DNA of 64,000 nucleotides, taken from Paenibacillus sp. L3-i20 (GTDB taxonomy: Bacteria; Bacillota; Bacilli; Paenibacillales; Paenibacillaceae). Positions 41,701 through 50,789 of this stretch are shown one piece after another. The first letter of the stretch is position 1, and every line of letters starts with the position of its first letter. A program made the position numbers and the translations under genes. The stretch is from the NCBI RefSeq assembly GCF_022180385.2, contig NZ_BQME02000001.1:1695678-1759677 (forward strand). The letters run 5' to 3'. A model generated the notes under the pieces. It had not been told where the DNA came from, did not search any database, and saw only the letters and a program-made list of their open reading frames with translations.

Positions 41701-44700
41701 TGAATAATAGCGCTGAAATAATGACTTCTGTCTATGATGGGGTGAAGTGGACGACCCAGCGGCTGACGAGCAATCAAAGTCCAGACGTTGCTCCAATTGT
41801 GTCTGTTGGCGGCGGTAAAGTATTTGTCGCCTACCGTAGTGTTTATTCGTCTAATACTGAGAATCCACTTGATTTCTCAGAATCAGACAGCATTGTCTAT
41901 CAGGTATATGATGTGGCAACAGGCGTATGGAGCGATGTTGATACATTGTATAACGGTACAAACGGTACGGTTATGGGGATGTCCTCTCAGACGATGATAG
42001 ATGGCACGACGGCTGTCACGTATGTAATCAATCCGGGCAATGTCGCTAACATTCCTGCTGAACAATATGTGGCGGGAACGGACAATCAGATTGTCTATGC
42101 AGTCATTGATACGAATAAGGATCCTGCTGCAGTGGCAACGACATGGAAGACAATAGGGGTCAAAAAGAATCTTCAAGTGACGAATGATCGCAACACGAAT
42201 GAGAACCCGCAGTTGACGAGCGTTATTTTCCCAGATGGGGTGGAGCGGTTTGTCCTTGCTTGGCATACGTCCAGTAGCGCGGGGGATGGCTCTAACGGAG
42301 ACATTCGGATGCTGGCGATTAATCGCGAGGGCGAGGTATATTCGGAGTTTGTTGATAGTTTAAGTGCAGTGAAGGCGTACAATGATGTGACGATCAGCCC
42401 GAACTTTACCTTTGTGGAAATGACGGAGGCGACCCGACAGATCGATCGCTTGTCATTAATATGGAAAGAAGCACAGGTGGATGTGACTGCTGCGCAAGCG
42501 GCAAGTCGGGATGTGCTTAAAGCAGTGAAATTTGGTGTAGACGGCAGCGAATTGTTCCTGTCCGGTGTGATGGAACTAGGGGCGATGCCGAACGATACAA
42601 GCATTGATGCCATCTCTGCCTATATCGGCAATGCTGCAGGCACAGAAATTACCGCATTGTTATTGGGCACAACCTATACAACTGACACACAAGTGGTTGG
42701 TTCCCTGACACCGAAGGAAGAAGGTCAAGCCGGGGGAGACGCAATCCCGGTAACTGTATCGAAGACGATTAGTGCGATGTATAAGGCAAGCGGGTTGTTC
42801 CACAATCAATTCGATGCCCAGCAGGTGCTGTTCAACCCGGGCGAAATTGTCGCAGGCTTCGACTTGCCAGTTCAGTTCAATCTCGTTAATCAAGGCTTAT
42901 CCGCTATTCAATCTGTAGATATTACGATTAGCGGGAATAAGACGACCTTTGATCAACTTGCACTTGTACCGAACAGCGGGCGCAGCTTGGTTGCGTATCA
43001 CAAGGTTCCATCCCCAATTACGGATGCTCCTTATCAGATCGAGGTTACATTCGCAGGCGGTGATGTGTTGTCTACAACAGGCACCTTGCAACTGGATGTA
43101 CCAGATATGGGTATCTCGAAGATTATCGTAATGAAGGAAGAGGATGGAAAGCGCACCTTATCTGTACCAGTCTACAACAAGAATGGTACGAAGCTAAGTA
43201 ATAAAGGTCGAGTCGTCAAGTTAGGGATTTATGAGAATAACACGTACTCAGCGGATGCATTGATTGGAAAAGTACTGGAAGTCTCCGATGCGGATGAATT
43301 AGATCTAGTCGATCAAGGAGCCTATGTGAAGACAGTGGAGCTTGATGTAAGTGCCTACTTGACCAAGTATGGACTACAGGAGATTCCGGATAGCGGAATT
43401 ACGGTTTATTTGCGCAGCTGGGCAGAGGATTCCCAGGGGAATGTGCTCAAGGAGTTCGATGTTACGGATAATGAAACGAAGATTACAGTAGACAATCTAG
43501 CAGTCAAATACAACACAACACCGATCTTGCTGACAGTAGAGCAGACGAACGATGCGTCGCATACGAGTGTAAATCTCACGATGCAGAACACCAATATGGC
43601 ACCCGTTTCGTCCGGAAATGTCTTGCTCAATTTATTAGATGGGGATGGGCAAATTGTAGAGACCAAGTATGTGGAGACGGATGCCACTAGTCTGTTGAGT
43701 TTTATAGCAGAGGAGAAGAAAACGGCAACGGTAAAATTCAGCCAGGCGGGGGATTCGGTGCAAGCGGTGTTCTTCCAGGAGAGCACAGATGCACGAGATG
43801 CGACACTCAGCTCCGTGAAACTCAGCGGCGTTGCATTAGATTTTGATCCAAGTCAAACAACTTATGCACTGCCAGCGAACGACCTGAGACAGACCCGGCT
43901 TGTGGCAGTAGCGTCCAATAGTGACGCGACTGTGTCCTTGTTAGATGTCGATGGAAATCTGATTCAGTCGAGCAAAGGTTTCATCTCGATGGATCAATCG
44001 TTATTGCTGTCAGCGAGCGGCACAGATAACGAATTAACGATTGCGGTGCAGCCAGCTAGTTCAGCGGGCAAGGTGCAAACGTATCAGTTCATTGTAACGA
44101 ATACGCAATCAGCCAAGCCGCACCTTGAGTTGAAGGTGAAGGGGAATGCCGGATCGGATGGCAAGTATACGGACCCGGTGGAATTGTCCCTATCGTCCTA
44201 TGATGTGGATGGGTTTAAAATTAATAAAGCCATGTACAAAATCAACAATGACGACTGGATCGAGGTTGGTTACGATGGCAAAGCCGAGCAGAAGTTAATG
44301 ACCTTGTCGAAGGAAGGGGTCTATCATGTTGGAGCTAAAGTAGTGTTGGCATCCGGACTAGTCTACGAAGTGGACTCGGTTGTTATTGAGATTGGAGGTG
44401 CGATACCGACACCAGTGCCAACGCCGGTGCCGACACCGACACCAGTGCCAACGCCGGTGCCGACACCGACACCAGTGCCAACGCCGGTGCCGACACCGAC
44501 ACCAGTGCCAACGCCGGTGCCGACACCGACACCAGTGCCAACGCCAGTGCCGACACCGACACCAGTGCCAACGCCAGTGCCGACACCGACACCAGTGCCA
44601 ACGCCAGTGCCGACACCGACACCAGTGCCAACGCCAGAGCCGACACCGACACCAGTGCCAACGCCGGTGCCGACACCGACATCAGTGCCAACGCCAGAGC

Positions 44701-46010
44701 CGACATCGACACCAGTGCCAACGCCGGTGCCGACACCGACACCAGTGCCAACGCCAGTGCCGACACCGACACCAGTGCCAACGCCGGTGCCGACACCGAC
44801 ACCAGTGCCAACGCCAGTGCCGACACCGACACCAGTGCCGACACCGACACCAGTGCCAACGCCGGTGCCGACACCGACACCAGTGCCAACGCCGGTGCCG
44901 ACACCGACACCAGTGCCAACGCCGGTGCCGACACCGACACCAGTGCCAACGCCGGTGCCGACACCGACACCAGTGCCAACGCCGGTGCCGACACCGACAC
45001 CAGTGCCAACGCCAGTGCCGACACCGACACCAGTGCCAACGCCGGTGCCGACACCGACACCAGTGCCAACGCCGGTGCCGACACCGACACCAGTGCCAAC
45101 GCCAGTGCCGACACCAGTGCCAACGCCAGTGCCGACACCGACACCGACACCAGTGCCAACGCCGGTGCCGACACCAGTGCCAACGCCAGTGCCGACACCG
45201 ACACCAGTGCCAACGCCGGTGCCGACACCGACACCAGTGCCAACGCCAGAGCCGACACCGACACCAGTGCCAACGCCGGTGCCGACACCGACATCAGTGC
45301 CAACGCCAGAGCCGACATCGACACCAGTGCCAACGCCGGTGCCGACACCGACACCAGCGCCGAGTTCATCCATATTCAATATGGATCTGATTCAGTGGGA
45401 TCGACTGTTGCGAGTGATTCGAGAGCGACTGGCTTCCTCAAATTCAGAACAAGTATCGTTTACGGATACCGCGACACAGTGGTCACGGAAGACGATTGAT
45501 CGATTAGTGCAGCTCAAGGTTGTCACAGGGTACGGAGATGACAACTTTAAGCCTAACAAATCGATTACACGTGCAGAGTTCGCAACGATCATTGCAAGAT
45601 TATTTGATTTTACGCCAAAGGACAATGATCTTGTAACGTTCAGTGATTTACAAGGACATTGGAGTGAAGAAGCAGTTACTGAGTTAGCGCAGTATGGAAT
45701 TGTTTATGGATATATCGATGGTAGCTTCCGCCCGGACGAAAGCATTAAACGAGAGGAAATGATTGTCCTGTTAATGAGGCTTGTCAATAAGGGAGTATTG
45801 CCGCAGACAGGCACTGCCGACTTTGTAGATATATCCGATGGAGGCAACTATGCACAACAATCCATTGTTACCGCAGCGAAAGCGGGATTAATCCAAGGTT
45901 ATAACGGACGCCTGCAGCCGAAAGGCAATGCGACGCGTGCGGAAACCGCCACGATGCTGTGGAAATTACTGATGTTAGATCCAGAATTGAAGGCGATTCT
46001 GGAAAACTAA
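35703..46010 (+). CDS. 3,435-aa SLH-anchored surface protein with Pro-Thr-rich stalk
   Basis: The protein has a signal peptide (cleavage predicted after TSAFA, near residue 32), so it is exported. A helical N-terminal region is followed by a Calx-beta-like domain (about residues 197-290), then a very long mainly beta region with a Big_2-like Ig domain (about 673-765) and a cadherin-like beta-sandwich (about 2699-2790). [11 protein letters not shown] repeat stalk spans about 2902-3220, and three SLH domains (about 3250-3433; TRAEF, KREEM, TRAET motifs) bind secondary wall polymer. ATG 35703 and ATG 35706 are both possible; AGGAAGG lies just upstream. The function of the projecting part is unknown: adhesion or a surface scaffold is likely. 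It follows a LuxR-type regulator and ends at a strong terminator. Confidence 0.9.
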   Translation: MMKVMVQFKKMIASVLVLVLVATSITTSAFAAPPAGSYDVDAYNTELLRLLEEEYGAEQAAAMVEMVQKLGLVDDQGQLLSYSILLNGENYTLDEIKQVLDDPVTDLTQIALVDGDPITLAVLREMIAIEERLSALTSIGTETSLSTEHLDSLDSLLSQAEGEGGLPFLDQNGSVLASTYGSSTFSNSDYGDETVVSVTSVEETRAGVYPEVVKITFELNKAQAETVSFSYKLMESTLHIKPRNNQIIEGTVQFLPGETTKTVSMTGLYAQRNIVSAYCTAGSNQFHSSSIDSFQNYVWGGYGRADYIHFYDFNNLDRMDFRHVDNNLDHVPFTHAYEGGGYLSITVGTGQGLYKSDSLNGRGMAACYYVAGLNKKTDKDASMNDPTMKEVHATAGTYTTGQVVPMQVLYSNIISREQPRDLDTTPRLLLAGGGVAYPDVMTFADFAKPPTGLFPYYPSHSLIGGYMAVVGKGMTPADLKVSGVADETGVIVVGASEDFKYRKMGATAWGNDFTNTPNITIVSSRSDAFQSLVLNKTSYTIGDTLKATLQLNNTNDEADWLIDGVMTPADIAKRVMISIGDRRIGALDLQWKLGEDGLPLSPPVLEGQLKITQTIYDAIEDGDLLTDGKQIRAKVYYNRNLTPGALTTGNVKDFGMLGEKWIAFQVTEPKYITSSELSVTYPTTWPSGTANIVNIIDATATKLGFTYPLSATYTTPDQFEWRSSDATVAGITADGTILPIQSGAVVFTLVAKNNGEAPEATVSTQPMTISADGSAAIVIPSFANRIYVNKNKNATILWSTNVMDRYKELAGPGGAAQSANFKLEFFEGYYDEAQLVAQTPTQMWNAPTTTELINATSFVIPGSYIRDISSKDVPSYTVRISTANPENAQSTLSAISYIVVRSESAIVALDKSQGQFVLDQAGSVPLSWTLDNFDPINQGEFEFQVTKNGVLMPESVITFNKAKGQFSDAQVTATGGSYSLRIDPVTNSKRIKDDYAITIAVKNSTDSTWSYDSMFLQAYKSDALQIQVDGQSSTSHTTSNIDKIRQMTSDQIIGLKRQITLNNEIGVNNKDYDDLGEITDQIAWKSNSNQIGAIYHRSGGYVEDIEIFNNPSYQPKQKFLLAGLNDGTTKITATHARTGIRAELDLTVETLQDKLYLFQLYPKTETTFTYTNGDGIERVVSSDANGELALYEENGIASDVYVTSVFDGSTYTGVYSQDRLLSKEGNPANLELYPINILQLRQLSKVEVFFKTPDGKPYTGKVTYRGGVYKNGNYAEATEVGGTGIVVDLDDNGRLEVIFDTTDFYSVAAGEKNAANLSAKDKLEFIIETQFEGDLYQPSLLTFDGDASPVDRIMIGDKIARMILNGSNQKTPIRVNQYVLDGINNTKADIRDYRGKFGPNDHYPNISLTTEFLWWGEEVDSQAYAELVVGSTDLVPQGQSYQTIKYPFSDMWLTRHVQVLNKDTIWLDKATSGITYFKLYTKPNSFRKNIKTSSTVINMIGVPDVNKTSLRTNLQKIKNEITSANGSAASPSNNDKVVLETLGLLGNIKMDVGPLSMRVYPTDDPMVYKMVMSASLGSMASTQGTSDVQFMKPNNKFTPGASDLYNVAMGNFIEEQKRQFSQINKAGHSGKDIPFKASGYYVGEVKYNVKKDAWEAIVHAGGFQAGGGFEYSWNWNVQAGIVPVTFSVTIGGGVDVGFKTSVLFDEVAGNPWSDPQQDSVNDYLTSLRVIAYIEAFGGIGFDYSIIAAKIGVFGKITLENTSTWLNRDYLQNSHDRVLYGNKLTLESIVGVRVVFKFLFISIKHDFASLRYSHSWLSKNWNKIQDYWKDNAITPFSAATMDVAILAYMESIGEDPMQVFSTQTVEDRDYLNEYVREWKNSPRVQGRMLASTASVPQVVQSNAYPYSNPQVAADGSLFVYLSDNNSVKVEDTVASWAVRDGSGSYVDKGKIVVDPALDGYGDTGLQLAGEGNLIGAVWVRQKDMITKDAGEELTASDILLMNNSAEIMTSVYDGVKWTTQRLTSNQSPDVAPIVSVGGGKVFVAYRSVYSSNTENPLDFSESDSIVYQVYDVATGVWSDVDTLYNGTNGTVMGMSSQTMIDGTTAVTYVINPGNVANIPAEQYVAGTDNQIVYAVIDTNKDPAAVATTWKTIGVKKNLQVTNDRNTNENPQLTSVIFPDGVERFVLAWHTSSSAGDGSNGDIRMLAINREGEVYSEFVDSLSAVKAYNDVTISPNFTFVEMTEATRQIDRLSLIWKEAQVDVTAAQAASRDVLKAVKFGVDGSELFLSGVMELGAMPNDTSIDAISAYIGNAAGTEITALLLGTTYTTDTQVVGSLTPKEEGQAGGDAIPVTVSKTISAMYKASGLFHNQFDAQQVLFNPGEIVAGFDLPVQFNLVNQGLSAIQSVDITISGNKTTFDQLALVPNSGRSLVAYHKVPSPITDAPYQIEVTFAGGDVLSTTGTLQLDVPDMGISKIIVMKEEDGKRTLSVPVYNKNGTKLSNKGRVVKLGIYENNTYSADALIGKVLEVSDADELDLVDQGAYVKTVELDVSAYLTKYGLQEIPDSGITVYLRSWAEDSQGNVLKEFDVTDNETKITVDNLAVKYNTTPILLTVEQTNDASHTSVNLTMQNTNMAPVSSGNVLLNLLDGDGQIVETKYVETDATSLLSFIAEEKKTATVKFSQAGDSVQAVFFQESTDARDATLSSVKLSGVALDFDPSQTTYALPANDLRQTRLVAVASNSDATVSLLDVDGNLIQSSKGFISMDQSLLLSASGTDNELTIAVQPASSAGKVQTYQFIVTNTQSAKPHLELKVKGNAGSDGKYTDPVELSLSSYDVDGFKINKAMYKINNDDWIEVGYDGKAEQKLMTLSKEGVYHVGAKVVLASGLVYEVDSVVIEIGGAIPTPVPTPVPTPTPVPTPVPTPTPVPTPVPTPTPVPTPVPTPTPVPTPVPTPTPVPTPVPTPTPVPTPVPTPTPVPTPEPTPTPVPTPVPTPTSVPTPEPTSTPVPTPVPTPTPVPTPVPTPTPVPTPVPTPTPVPTPVPTPTPVPTPTPVPTPVPTPTPVPTPVPTPTPVPTPVPTPTPVPTPVPTPTPVPTPVPTPTPVPTPVPTPTPVPTPVPTPTPVPTPVPTPTPVPTPVPTPVPTPVPTPTPTPVPTPVPTPVPTPVPTPTPVPTPVPTPTPVPTPEPTPTPVPTPVPTPTSVPTPEPTSTPVPTPVPTPTPAPSSSIFNMDLIQWDRLLRVIRERLASSNSEQVSFTDTATQWSRKTIDRLVQLKVVTGYGDDNFKPNKSITRAEFATIIARLFDFTPKDNDLVTFSDLQGHWSEEAVTELAQYGIVYGYIDGSFRPDESIKREEMIVLLMRLVNKGVLPQTGTADFVDISDGGNYAQQSIVTAAKAGLIQGYNGRLQPKGNATRAETATMLWKLLMLDPELKAILEN
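44405..45361 (+). repeat. 30-bp tandem repeat encoding the [10 protein letters not shown] stalk
   Basis: About 957 bases consist of a nearly exact 30-bp unit (ten residues, Pro at alternate positions, Thr/Val between), with a few shorter units near 44831 and 45109-45190. Substitutions are mainly silent (GTG/GTA-like third-position changes ccg/cca) plus rare GAG, TCA and TCG variants. A block carrying three such rare variants occurs twice, 612 bases apart (from about 44631 and 45243). All six frames stay open across the array, which creates long spurious frames on both strands. Confidence 0.95.
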
Positions 46011-46013
46011 CTA

Positions 46014-46055
46014 ATAGACTGTGAGATGACCTTAATGTCATTTCACAGTCTATTT
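46014..46055 (+). terminator. Rho-independent terminator after the giant surface-protein gene
   Basis: ATAGACTGTGAGATGAC (46014-46030) pairs with GTCATTTCACAGTCTAT (46037-46053) with one mismatch, followed by TTTTT. Confidence 0.88.
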
Positions 46056-46545
46056 TTCATTGGGTGCATTCGCTCAATATCATCCTGAACTCCTCAAGGT
46101 AAATTCGAACGTTACTGACTCCATTTCGTATCCCATTGGTAGTGCAGTAGAAAGCGATTTCGCACACTTCCTCTACAATTGGGTACTGGTTTCTCTAGTT
46201 TCAACAAGATTTACGAGCAGCACTCTCCTAGCTAAGGAGACAAAATCGCTTATTATAAACACTTTTTCGAAACAGTGATCGTAATTCCTAGCAGGGTGGT
46301 TAGAATGATCGTTGTTAGAATAAGGATTTCCACATCCTATATTTAATGAAGGAAAAATATGCTAAAAATTGATTGGATTCAAATAAATTTTAGGGTAGAG
46401 TATATTTCGAGAGCGTAAAATAATATGTGTAATAGAACTAAGGAACCACAACCCATTCATAGAAAAGAGCGGGGTTCCGTTCCGATCGTCTGTCCGGTAG
46501 GTATTGTATGGTCCCAGTCAAGGTAAAAAGAGAGGTGCCGATATC
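46056..46545 (+). other. Intergenic stretch without a supported gene
   Basis: Nearly 490 bases follow the terminator. A 72-codon frame (46060-46278) starts with TTG inside the terminator region, has no ribosome binding site and no recognisable features. I see no RNA gene or clear repeat here. Confidence 0.5.
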
Positions 46546-46822
46546 ATGTTTGCATTAAAGTTTACTCAGTACGTGGGTATTGCTTGTAGCGTCATGTTTG
46601 GCGGTACGGTGGAGCTTCAAAACAGAAAAACTCATAACGGTTTCTTGGCTGGCATTTCTACTTCCTGCCGTCTTCCAGCTCGTGGCTGCTTTTTGGATCG
46701 GTCCCGGTCAAGCGAAGTGGCTGATCGAATTCGGCTGTATCAATCGGGTGCTCTCTGCCCTTCTGGGTGTGGCTGTCTGGTATCTTCTCCAAGTAGCTAA
46801 TGCTTATAAGAGAGGCAAATGA
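46546..46822 (+). pseudogene. Small membrane protein gene broken by a frameshift
   Basis: ATG 46546, with AGAGGTG upstream, opens a hydrophobic N-terminus (MFALKFTQYVGIACSVMFGG) that soon becomes non-hydrophobic. The neighbouring frame, from about 46600 to the stop at 46822, reads as a well-formed membrane protein with two transmembrane segments and a cytoplasmic tail ending KRGK. A single frameshift around 46600-46625 would join them into one ~90-aa protein. The original family is not recognised. Confidence 0.45.
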
Positions 46823-46889
46823 TTCATGCATTTCTATGTATAACAGTTCATAGCAGGAGTGACTAGAAACCGATTAGAAGGTGATGATT

Positions 46890-47396
46890 ATGAATAATAA
46901 AATTGTCGAGTTTATAATTTGGGCTCAGAAAAACGGTTGGGATATAGTCGAAAAATCCAGCCTTCAATTCAATTTGGATCATAGCATCATATCTAGATAT
47001 AAGGAAATCCCACATGACTATTTAGATTTTTTAAGTAGGATTGAAAAATGTGTTGCGCCCAATGAGATGACTTGGTTTATTTGTGAGAACGAGTTCAATA
47101 ATCGCTCAGATATTGCGTTTAAATGGAATGAATATGAATTGCTCAGTTTGGAAGCGGCGATGGATGATGATAGTTGGAGGGCAGAAATAACGACATGGTG
47201 GAATAATTACATGCCAATCGTTATGTCAGTAGATGGTGGATATTCCTTCTATGCAATTGATGTAACAAATGATAAAGGTGCTATTGTACGTGGATATGAG
47301 CCTGAATTCGAAGAAGTTGAAAAAGTATCAAATACGCTTGAAGAGTTTTTTGATCTAATGATGTCGAGTGCAATAGAGGGTAACTCAAAGTCCTAA
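46890..47396 (+). CDS. SMI1/KNR4 (SUKH)-like protein
   Basis: The 168-aa acidic cytosolic protein shows the SUKH pattern: an N-terminal helix, IPHDYLDFLSRI, tryptophan-rich WRAEITTWWNNYMPIV and a C-terminal SNTLEEFFDLMM helix. SUKH proteins are immunity proteins for bacterial polymorphic toxins or otherwise protein-binding modules. AAGGTGA upstream selects ATG 46890 over in-frame GTG 46881 and ATG 46884. It is the first of a run of related and partly broken genes up to 49984. No toxin gene is adjacent. Confidence 0.7.
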   Translation: MNNKIVEFIIWAQKNGWDIVEKSSLQFNLDHSIISRYKEIPHDYLDFLSRIEKCVAPNEMTWFICENEFNNRSDIAFKWNEYELLSLEAAMDDDSWRAEITTWWNNYMPIVMSVDGGYSFYAIDVTNDKGAIVRGYEPEFEEVEKVSNTLEEFFDLMMSSAIEGNSKS

Positions 47397-47552
47397 AGTG
47401 ACGGAGATATACCCTCTTTCTCATGTGGGAGTGAAATATGACAAATCCCATTATTTAGTATAAAAGCAGGTGGTTTTAGGATAAACAAACACTATAATAG
47501 AGTTAGGATGTTTAACATTTAAGGCTAATCTAGTGGTATTGGAGGCTATTCT

Positions 47553-47747
47553 ATGGGAAGATCGTTTGCTAACTTGCAAATGAAGTCTAGTAATGTTGAG
47601 AAGACTATCGAAGCATTAAGAAAGTTAAATGAAGTGTATCCCAAAGTATTAGGAAGGAAAGAAGATCCAGAGACCAATATTGTCATGTATGTAAGCCAAA
47701 GCAAGGAGGAATCTCTTAGAGATAAATTTGTAAAATATGAATTCTAA
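47553..47747 (+). CDS. Short hypothetical protein, possibly the N-terminal piece of a larger gene
   Basis: A good ribosome binding site (GGAGG) lies upstream of ATG 47553. The 64-aa product MGRSFANLQMKSSNVEKT... is soluble and charged, and stops soon after a predicted helix. The sequence looks like the start of a longer domain (MGRSFANL is a typical opening of immunity-type proteins), so truncation is likely. It precedes a SUKH gene by 47 bases. Confidence 0.5.
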   Translation: MGRSFANLQMKSSNVEKTIEALRKLNEVYPKVLGRKEDPETNIVMYVSQSKEESLRDKFVKYEF

Positions 47748-47794
47748 CGAGCGGCGGTGATCCAAGAATGAAACTTGAAATAGGAGATGAAACG

Positions 47795-48253
47795 ATGTAT
47801 GAACGATTGACCGATAAGCTGAAAACGACTACGGCTATAAAATGGTTTCCTGGACACGGGGCGGAAGAGCGCTGGATAGTAGAGGTAGAGGAGGAGCTAG
47901 GATTCCGTCTGCCGCCGTCCTATCGCTGGTGGTTGACGCATTACGGCAATGCTCGATTGGGAGACGGAAGTATACTAGCGATCACCGATCCAGAACACAG
48001 AGAGTATGTTGATACCGACATTCTTTATATACATAGGTTGAATCAAGCGGAGGATTGGTGGGTAGCCCGATTCCCGAACAGACTAGATTTGTACGTTCCG
48101 GACAGTGACGAGCTTTACTTTTTCGATACGTCTTTTAGAGACGAACAGGGTGAGATGCCGGTCATGTGTTATGATCTCATGAATGATATGATTGACATTT
48201 ATGCCTCGACATTTGCGGAATTTCTGGAACAGCTGATCGACGAGCGAGGCTAA
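47795..48253 (+). CDS. SMI1/KNR4 (SUKH) family protein
   Basis: The 152-aa product carries the SUKH core: VEEELGFRLPPSYRWWLTHYGNA, ILAITDPEHREY, PDSDELYFFDTS and the C-terminal YASTFAEFLEQLIDE helix. Proteins of this family neutralise cognate toxins in contact-dependent or secreted toxin systems. ATG 47768 is in frame, but AGGAG (47782-47786) is placed correctly for ATG 47795. A close but broken paralogue lies at 49526-49984, about 1.7 kb downstream, so the array has expanded by duplication. Confidence 0.85.
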   Translation: MYERLTDKLKTTTAIKWFPGHGAEERWIVEVEEELGFRLPPSYRWWLTHYGNARLGDGSILAITDPEHREYVDTDILYIHRLNQAEDWWVARFPNRLDLYVPDSDELYFFDTSFRDEQGEMPVMCYDLMNDMIDIYASTFAEFLEQLIDERG

Positions 48254-48310
48254 GGGATGTTCGGTGAATAGGAGGAGTTATGGATACGGAAGAAATGGAG
48301 GAGTAGAATT

Positions 48311-48592
48311 TTGACCAACGATCCAGAAACGCTGGATCGGAAGCAGATCGAGCAAGATTTGCGTACCGGCAACCAAGTCATTGTTCAGTTTTCTCATCCC
48401 GATTACTATGGTTTCTTATTAGAGGAGGTGGACGAGCTTTGCGCGCGCTTGGATGAACATTTCGCAGTTCGTTTTTACGGGAACCATTCTCTCTCGTTCA
48501 ATGCTCATACGCTTTTGCGGATTCCACATGTCAAAATCAGACAGGCAAGGTATTCATCTGTTATCACGATACCGAGGAGATCAAGTTATTAG
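48311..48592 (+). pseudogene. Truncated LRR-protein N-terminus
   Basis: The 93-codon frame begins with the same domain as the intact gene at 60479-61507 (DRKQIEQDLRTGNQVIVQFSHPD..., VDELCARLDEHFAVRFYG..., LRRIPHVK-like), then abruptly switches at about codon 77. The leucine-rich repeats are absent. From about 48542, in another frame, the sequence encodes the C-terminus of a different (SUKH) protein, so an internal deletion has joined two genes. The last 15 residues are out-of-frame read-through. Confidence 0.75.
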
Positions 48593-48639
48593 CGAATTCA
48601 TTCGAGGATCTAATTGAGGAAAATTTTTGCGAATGGTAA
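48542..48639 (+). pseudogene. C-terminal remnant of a SUKH gene
   Basis: Read in the frame ending at TAA 48637-48639, the bases encode GKVFICYHDTEEIKLLANS...ENFCEW, nearly the same as the C-terminus of the intact SUKH protein at 61639-62082 (GKVFIFYHDTGESKLLADS...ENFYEW). It is fused by a deletion to the LRR-protein N-terminus just upstream. Confidence 0.75.
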
Positions 48640-48672
48640 TTCATCCTAATCTATTAATAAGGGGGTGTATTC

Positions 48673-49422
48673 ATGTACATCGTATCTCGGCAACAGCCGC
48701 TGTCTGAAGACCAAAACCGAGTGCTAGCAAAGGAAGATGCCGCAGTTTTCCCTCCAGACTACCTTCGGTTTTTGCGACAATATGGCCAAGGGACTTACAG
48801 AGGATGGATAAATGTCCAATTGCCTGATGCGGAGGTGCTTCGACCTTTTGCCGAGTACGGGTTATGGGAGCATGACGAAGACAGCCCCATTACTGAGCAA
48901 CAGATCGGCGAGTGTATCGTTATAGCTACAACGGTGGACGGTGATTTTCTGGCAGTGCATCCCGAGAAGACAGGGCTGCTCTGGCTGCCTCGGCATGCGG
49001 ATCAAATCAAGGCGATTTCACTAGAGGCGCCGGGACAGGATGGCGAAGGGTCGTACGCCTTGGTTCTGGATAAAGTATACGAGCAGGTGTATGGGTGCAG
49101 CAGGCAGGAAGCTGTCTATTATGAACCGTGGACAGATACTCGGAATTATCTCTTTTTGCGCTTGCCACCAGGGCAGGATCAGCCCTCGCTGCCCGAACTG
49201 GCGGGAGTGTGCCAAGTGGATTTTCCACCTGATTTGACCATCGAGACATCATTTGCTTGCTTCCTGTTCTATCAGCAGCTAGGTGGTTATGTGCGATTCA
49301 ATTATGCCTATCAGCAAGAGGTGGCCGTCTTCTATGAACAGGATGCACAACAGGCGTTTGCTGTTATGGAGCAGTGGCTCTTGTCGAAAGGGTGCGAAGC
49401 GATTTCAGAAAATAACAGATGA
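48673..49422 (+). CDS. SMI1/KNR4 (SUKH) family protein
   Basis: The 249-aa protein has a SUKH-like N-terminal half (FPPDYLRFLRQYGQGTYRGWINV, IGECIVIATTVDGDFLAVHPEKTGLLWLPR) and a C-terminal half with its own aromatic-rich fold, about twice the length of a single SUKH domain. The ribosome binding site AAGGGGGTG lies seven bases before ATG 48673. It is intact and lies in the decayed immunity-like array; the cognate toxin is not in the window. Confidence 0.8.
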   Translation: MYIVSRQQPLSEDQNRVLAKEDAAVFPPDYLRFLRQYGQGTYRGWINVQLPDAEVLRPFAEYGLWEHDEDSPITEQQIGECIVIATTVDGDFLAVHPEKTGLLWLPRHADQIKAISLEAPGQDGEGSYALVLDKVYEQVYGCSRQEAVYYEPWTDTRNYLFLRLPPGQDQPSLPELAGVCQVDFPPDLTIETSFACFLFYQQLGGYVRFNYAYQQEVAVFYEQDAQQAFAVMEQWLLSKGCEAISENNR

Positions 49423-49525
49423 TCTGGGTGTTCCTTAAGTGTGAAAGAGGAAGGTATACATGAAACTAGTGAGAGACATCCAAAACTTACAATGAACCTA
49501 TGTATAGGGAGAGAGGATCGAACTC

Positions 49526-49984
49526 CTGTATGAGCGTTTGGCAGAAAAGCTGAAAACAACTTCCGCTTTAAAATGGTTTCATGGTCATGGTGCGGGAGAG
49601 AGCTGGATAGCGGAAGTCGAAGGGAAATAAGGATTCCGCCTGCCGCCATCTTATCGCTGGTGGCTTGTTCATTATGGTAATGCCCGGTTGAGTGGCGGGA
49701 ATATTCTAGCGATCGCTGCTCCAGAACACAGAGAGAATTACGATGGTGACCTTCTTTACATATACAGACTGAATAAAGCCGAGGAATGGTGGTTAAGCCG
49801 GTTTCCACACAGAATGGACTTGTTCGTGCCAGATAGCGACGAGCTTTATTCTTTTGATACGTCTACTAGAGATGAACAGGGAGAATTTCCGATCATGTAT
49901 TATGATCTCATGAATGATTTGATCGACAAGTATGCTTCAACGTTTGCGGAGTTTCTGGAACGGCTGATTGACGAGCGTTCTTAG
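49526..49984 (+). pseudogene. Broken duplicate of the SUKH gene at 47795
   Basis: The frame is collinear and about 80% identical by eye with the 47795-48253 product from YERL to LIDER. The start ATG is replaced by CTG (49526), and a Leu codon has become TAA (49628-49630), leaving only the last 99 residues open. No new start with a ribosome binding site is seen. It ends 25 bases before att-like site E. Confidence 0.85.
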
Positions 49985-50009
49985 ATAAGAATAAATGAAT
50001 GATTACGGA

Positions 50010-50034
50010 GAACCTTACCACAAATAGAGCGAAA
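50010..50034 (+). repeat. att-like direct repeat E (right end of the island)
   Basis: GAACCTTACCACAAATAG followed by AGCGAAA differs from the rlmH end at one base in the first 18 and at one in the next seven, and reads GEPYHK-stop like rlmH. It is in the same orientation as site A, 35.2 kb away, and no rlmH sequence precedes it, as expected for a duplicated attachment core. Confidence 0.75.
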
Positions 50035-50051
50035 TAAAGCTCGAAAAAAGT

Positions 50052-50102
50052 AAATCCGGCATGTAATGAGTTCCCTTGAGGGACTTATCACATGCCGGAT
50101 TT
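50052..50102 (-). terminator. Rho-independent terminator of the SigZ-like gene
   Basis: AAATCCGGCATGT (50052-50064) pairs perfectly with ACATGCCGGATTT (50090-50102); read on the minus strand the stem is followed by TACTTTTTT. It lies directly after the sigma-factor stop codon. Confidence 0.8.
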
Positions 50103-50106
50103 GCTA

Positions 50107-50673
50107 TTAATCGGATTTCTTCTTTAGTTTCGGTTCATTATGTGTGACGGAGTATTCTACGATATTCCCATAATGATCCGCCTCGATAGCGCAGCAGCTG
50201 GTCATCATCTCTTTTACTAGTTCGCGACCGCGCTGCACTCTGGATTTCGCTCCCGAATAGGAGATATTCAAATGTTCGCTTAGCTGCTTCTGCGACATGC
50301 CCTGCAGCTCGGAAAGCTCAAGCGCCTCTCGATATTTATCAGGCATGCGAGTCAGGATGTTCATCATCCCTTGAGCGGTCTCCGAATTACAATCTGCGAC
50401 TGGTTGTTCATCCTCGACAATGTTCATGGTATCCAGGAGTAGAAGTGCCTCCATCTTTTTTTCCTTCCGGAAATAATCAACGATGCTATTTCTTGCGATT
50501 TTAAAAATCCATGCGCGTCTCTTTTCTTCATCTTGCAGACGAGTCATTCCTTCATAAGCTTTCATAAAGGTCATCTGCACAATGTCTTCGGTATCAGTGT
50601 GATTATTCGTTTTATGCAAAACGAAATTCCGGACGTGCTCATGGTATTCATCCCATAATTGCTCTACATTCAT
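50107..50673 (-). CDS. sigZ: ECF RNA polymerase sigma factor, SigZ type
   Basis: The ~188-aa product has sigma region 2 (TEDIVQMTFMKAYEGM, RRAWIFKIARNSIVDYFRKEK) and region 4 (MPDKYREALELSELQGMSQKQLSEHLNISYSGAKSRVQRGR). The C-terminal extension CCAIEADHYGNIVEY with paired cysteines is typical of SigZ of Bacillus, which lacks a canonical anti-sigma partner. ATG 50673 follows GGGGGAC; an upstream GTG at 50694 has no ribosome binding site. The gene is divergent from an aldo/keto reductase, and the 116-base intergenic region contains two CGTCT motifs of the kind found in ECF -10 elements, so autoregulation is possible but unproven. Confidence 0.85.
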   Translation of the reverse strand: MNVEQLWDEYHEHVRNFVLHKTNNHTDTEDIVQMTFMKAYEGMTRLQDEEKRRAWIFKIARNSIVDYFRKEKKMEALLLLDTMNIVEDEQPVADCNSETAQGMMNILTRMPDKYREALELSELQGMSQKQLSEHLNISYSGAKSRVQRGRELVKEMMTSCCAIEADHYGNIVEYSVTHNEPKLKKKSD

Positions 50674-50789
50674 CGGCGCGGTCCCCCACTCCACGAAATT
50701 TATTCAAAAAATTCACTTCTTATTTGCGTCTATTCCGATTTGGCTTCGTCTCCATTGATATAAACCAAATAATGGAGGTAGTAAAGACG

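Noticed and set aside
44405..45361. Possible CRISPR array
   Set aside because: The repeat is contiguous without unique spacers, keeps the reading frame and encodes a stalk.
44363..45390. Long open frames on both strands across the Pro-Thr repeat (Gly-Val-Thr-rich on the minus strand, Arg-His-Gln-Cys-rich in another plus frame)
   Set aside because: They arise because the 30-bp unit has no stop in any frame; they lack ribosome binding sites and are contained in the signal-peptide/SLH gene.
46060..46278. 72-codon frame after the giant surface gene
   Set aside because: Starts with TTG within the terminator region, lacks a ribosome binding site and homologous features.
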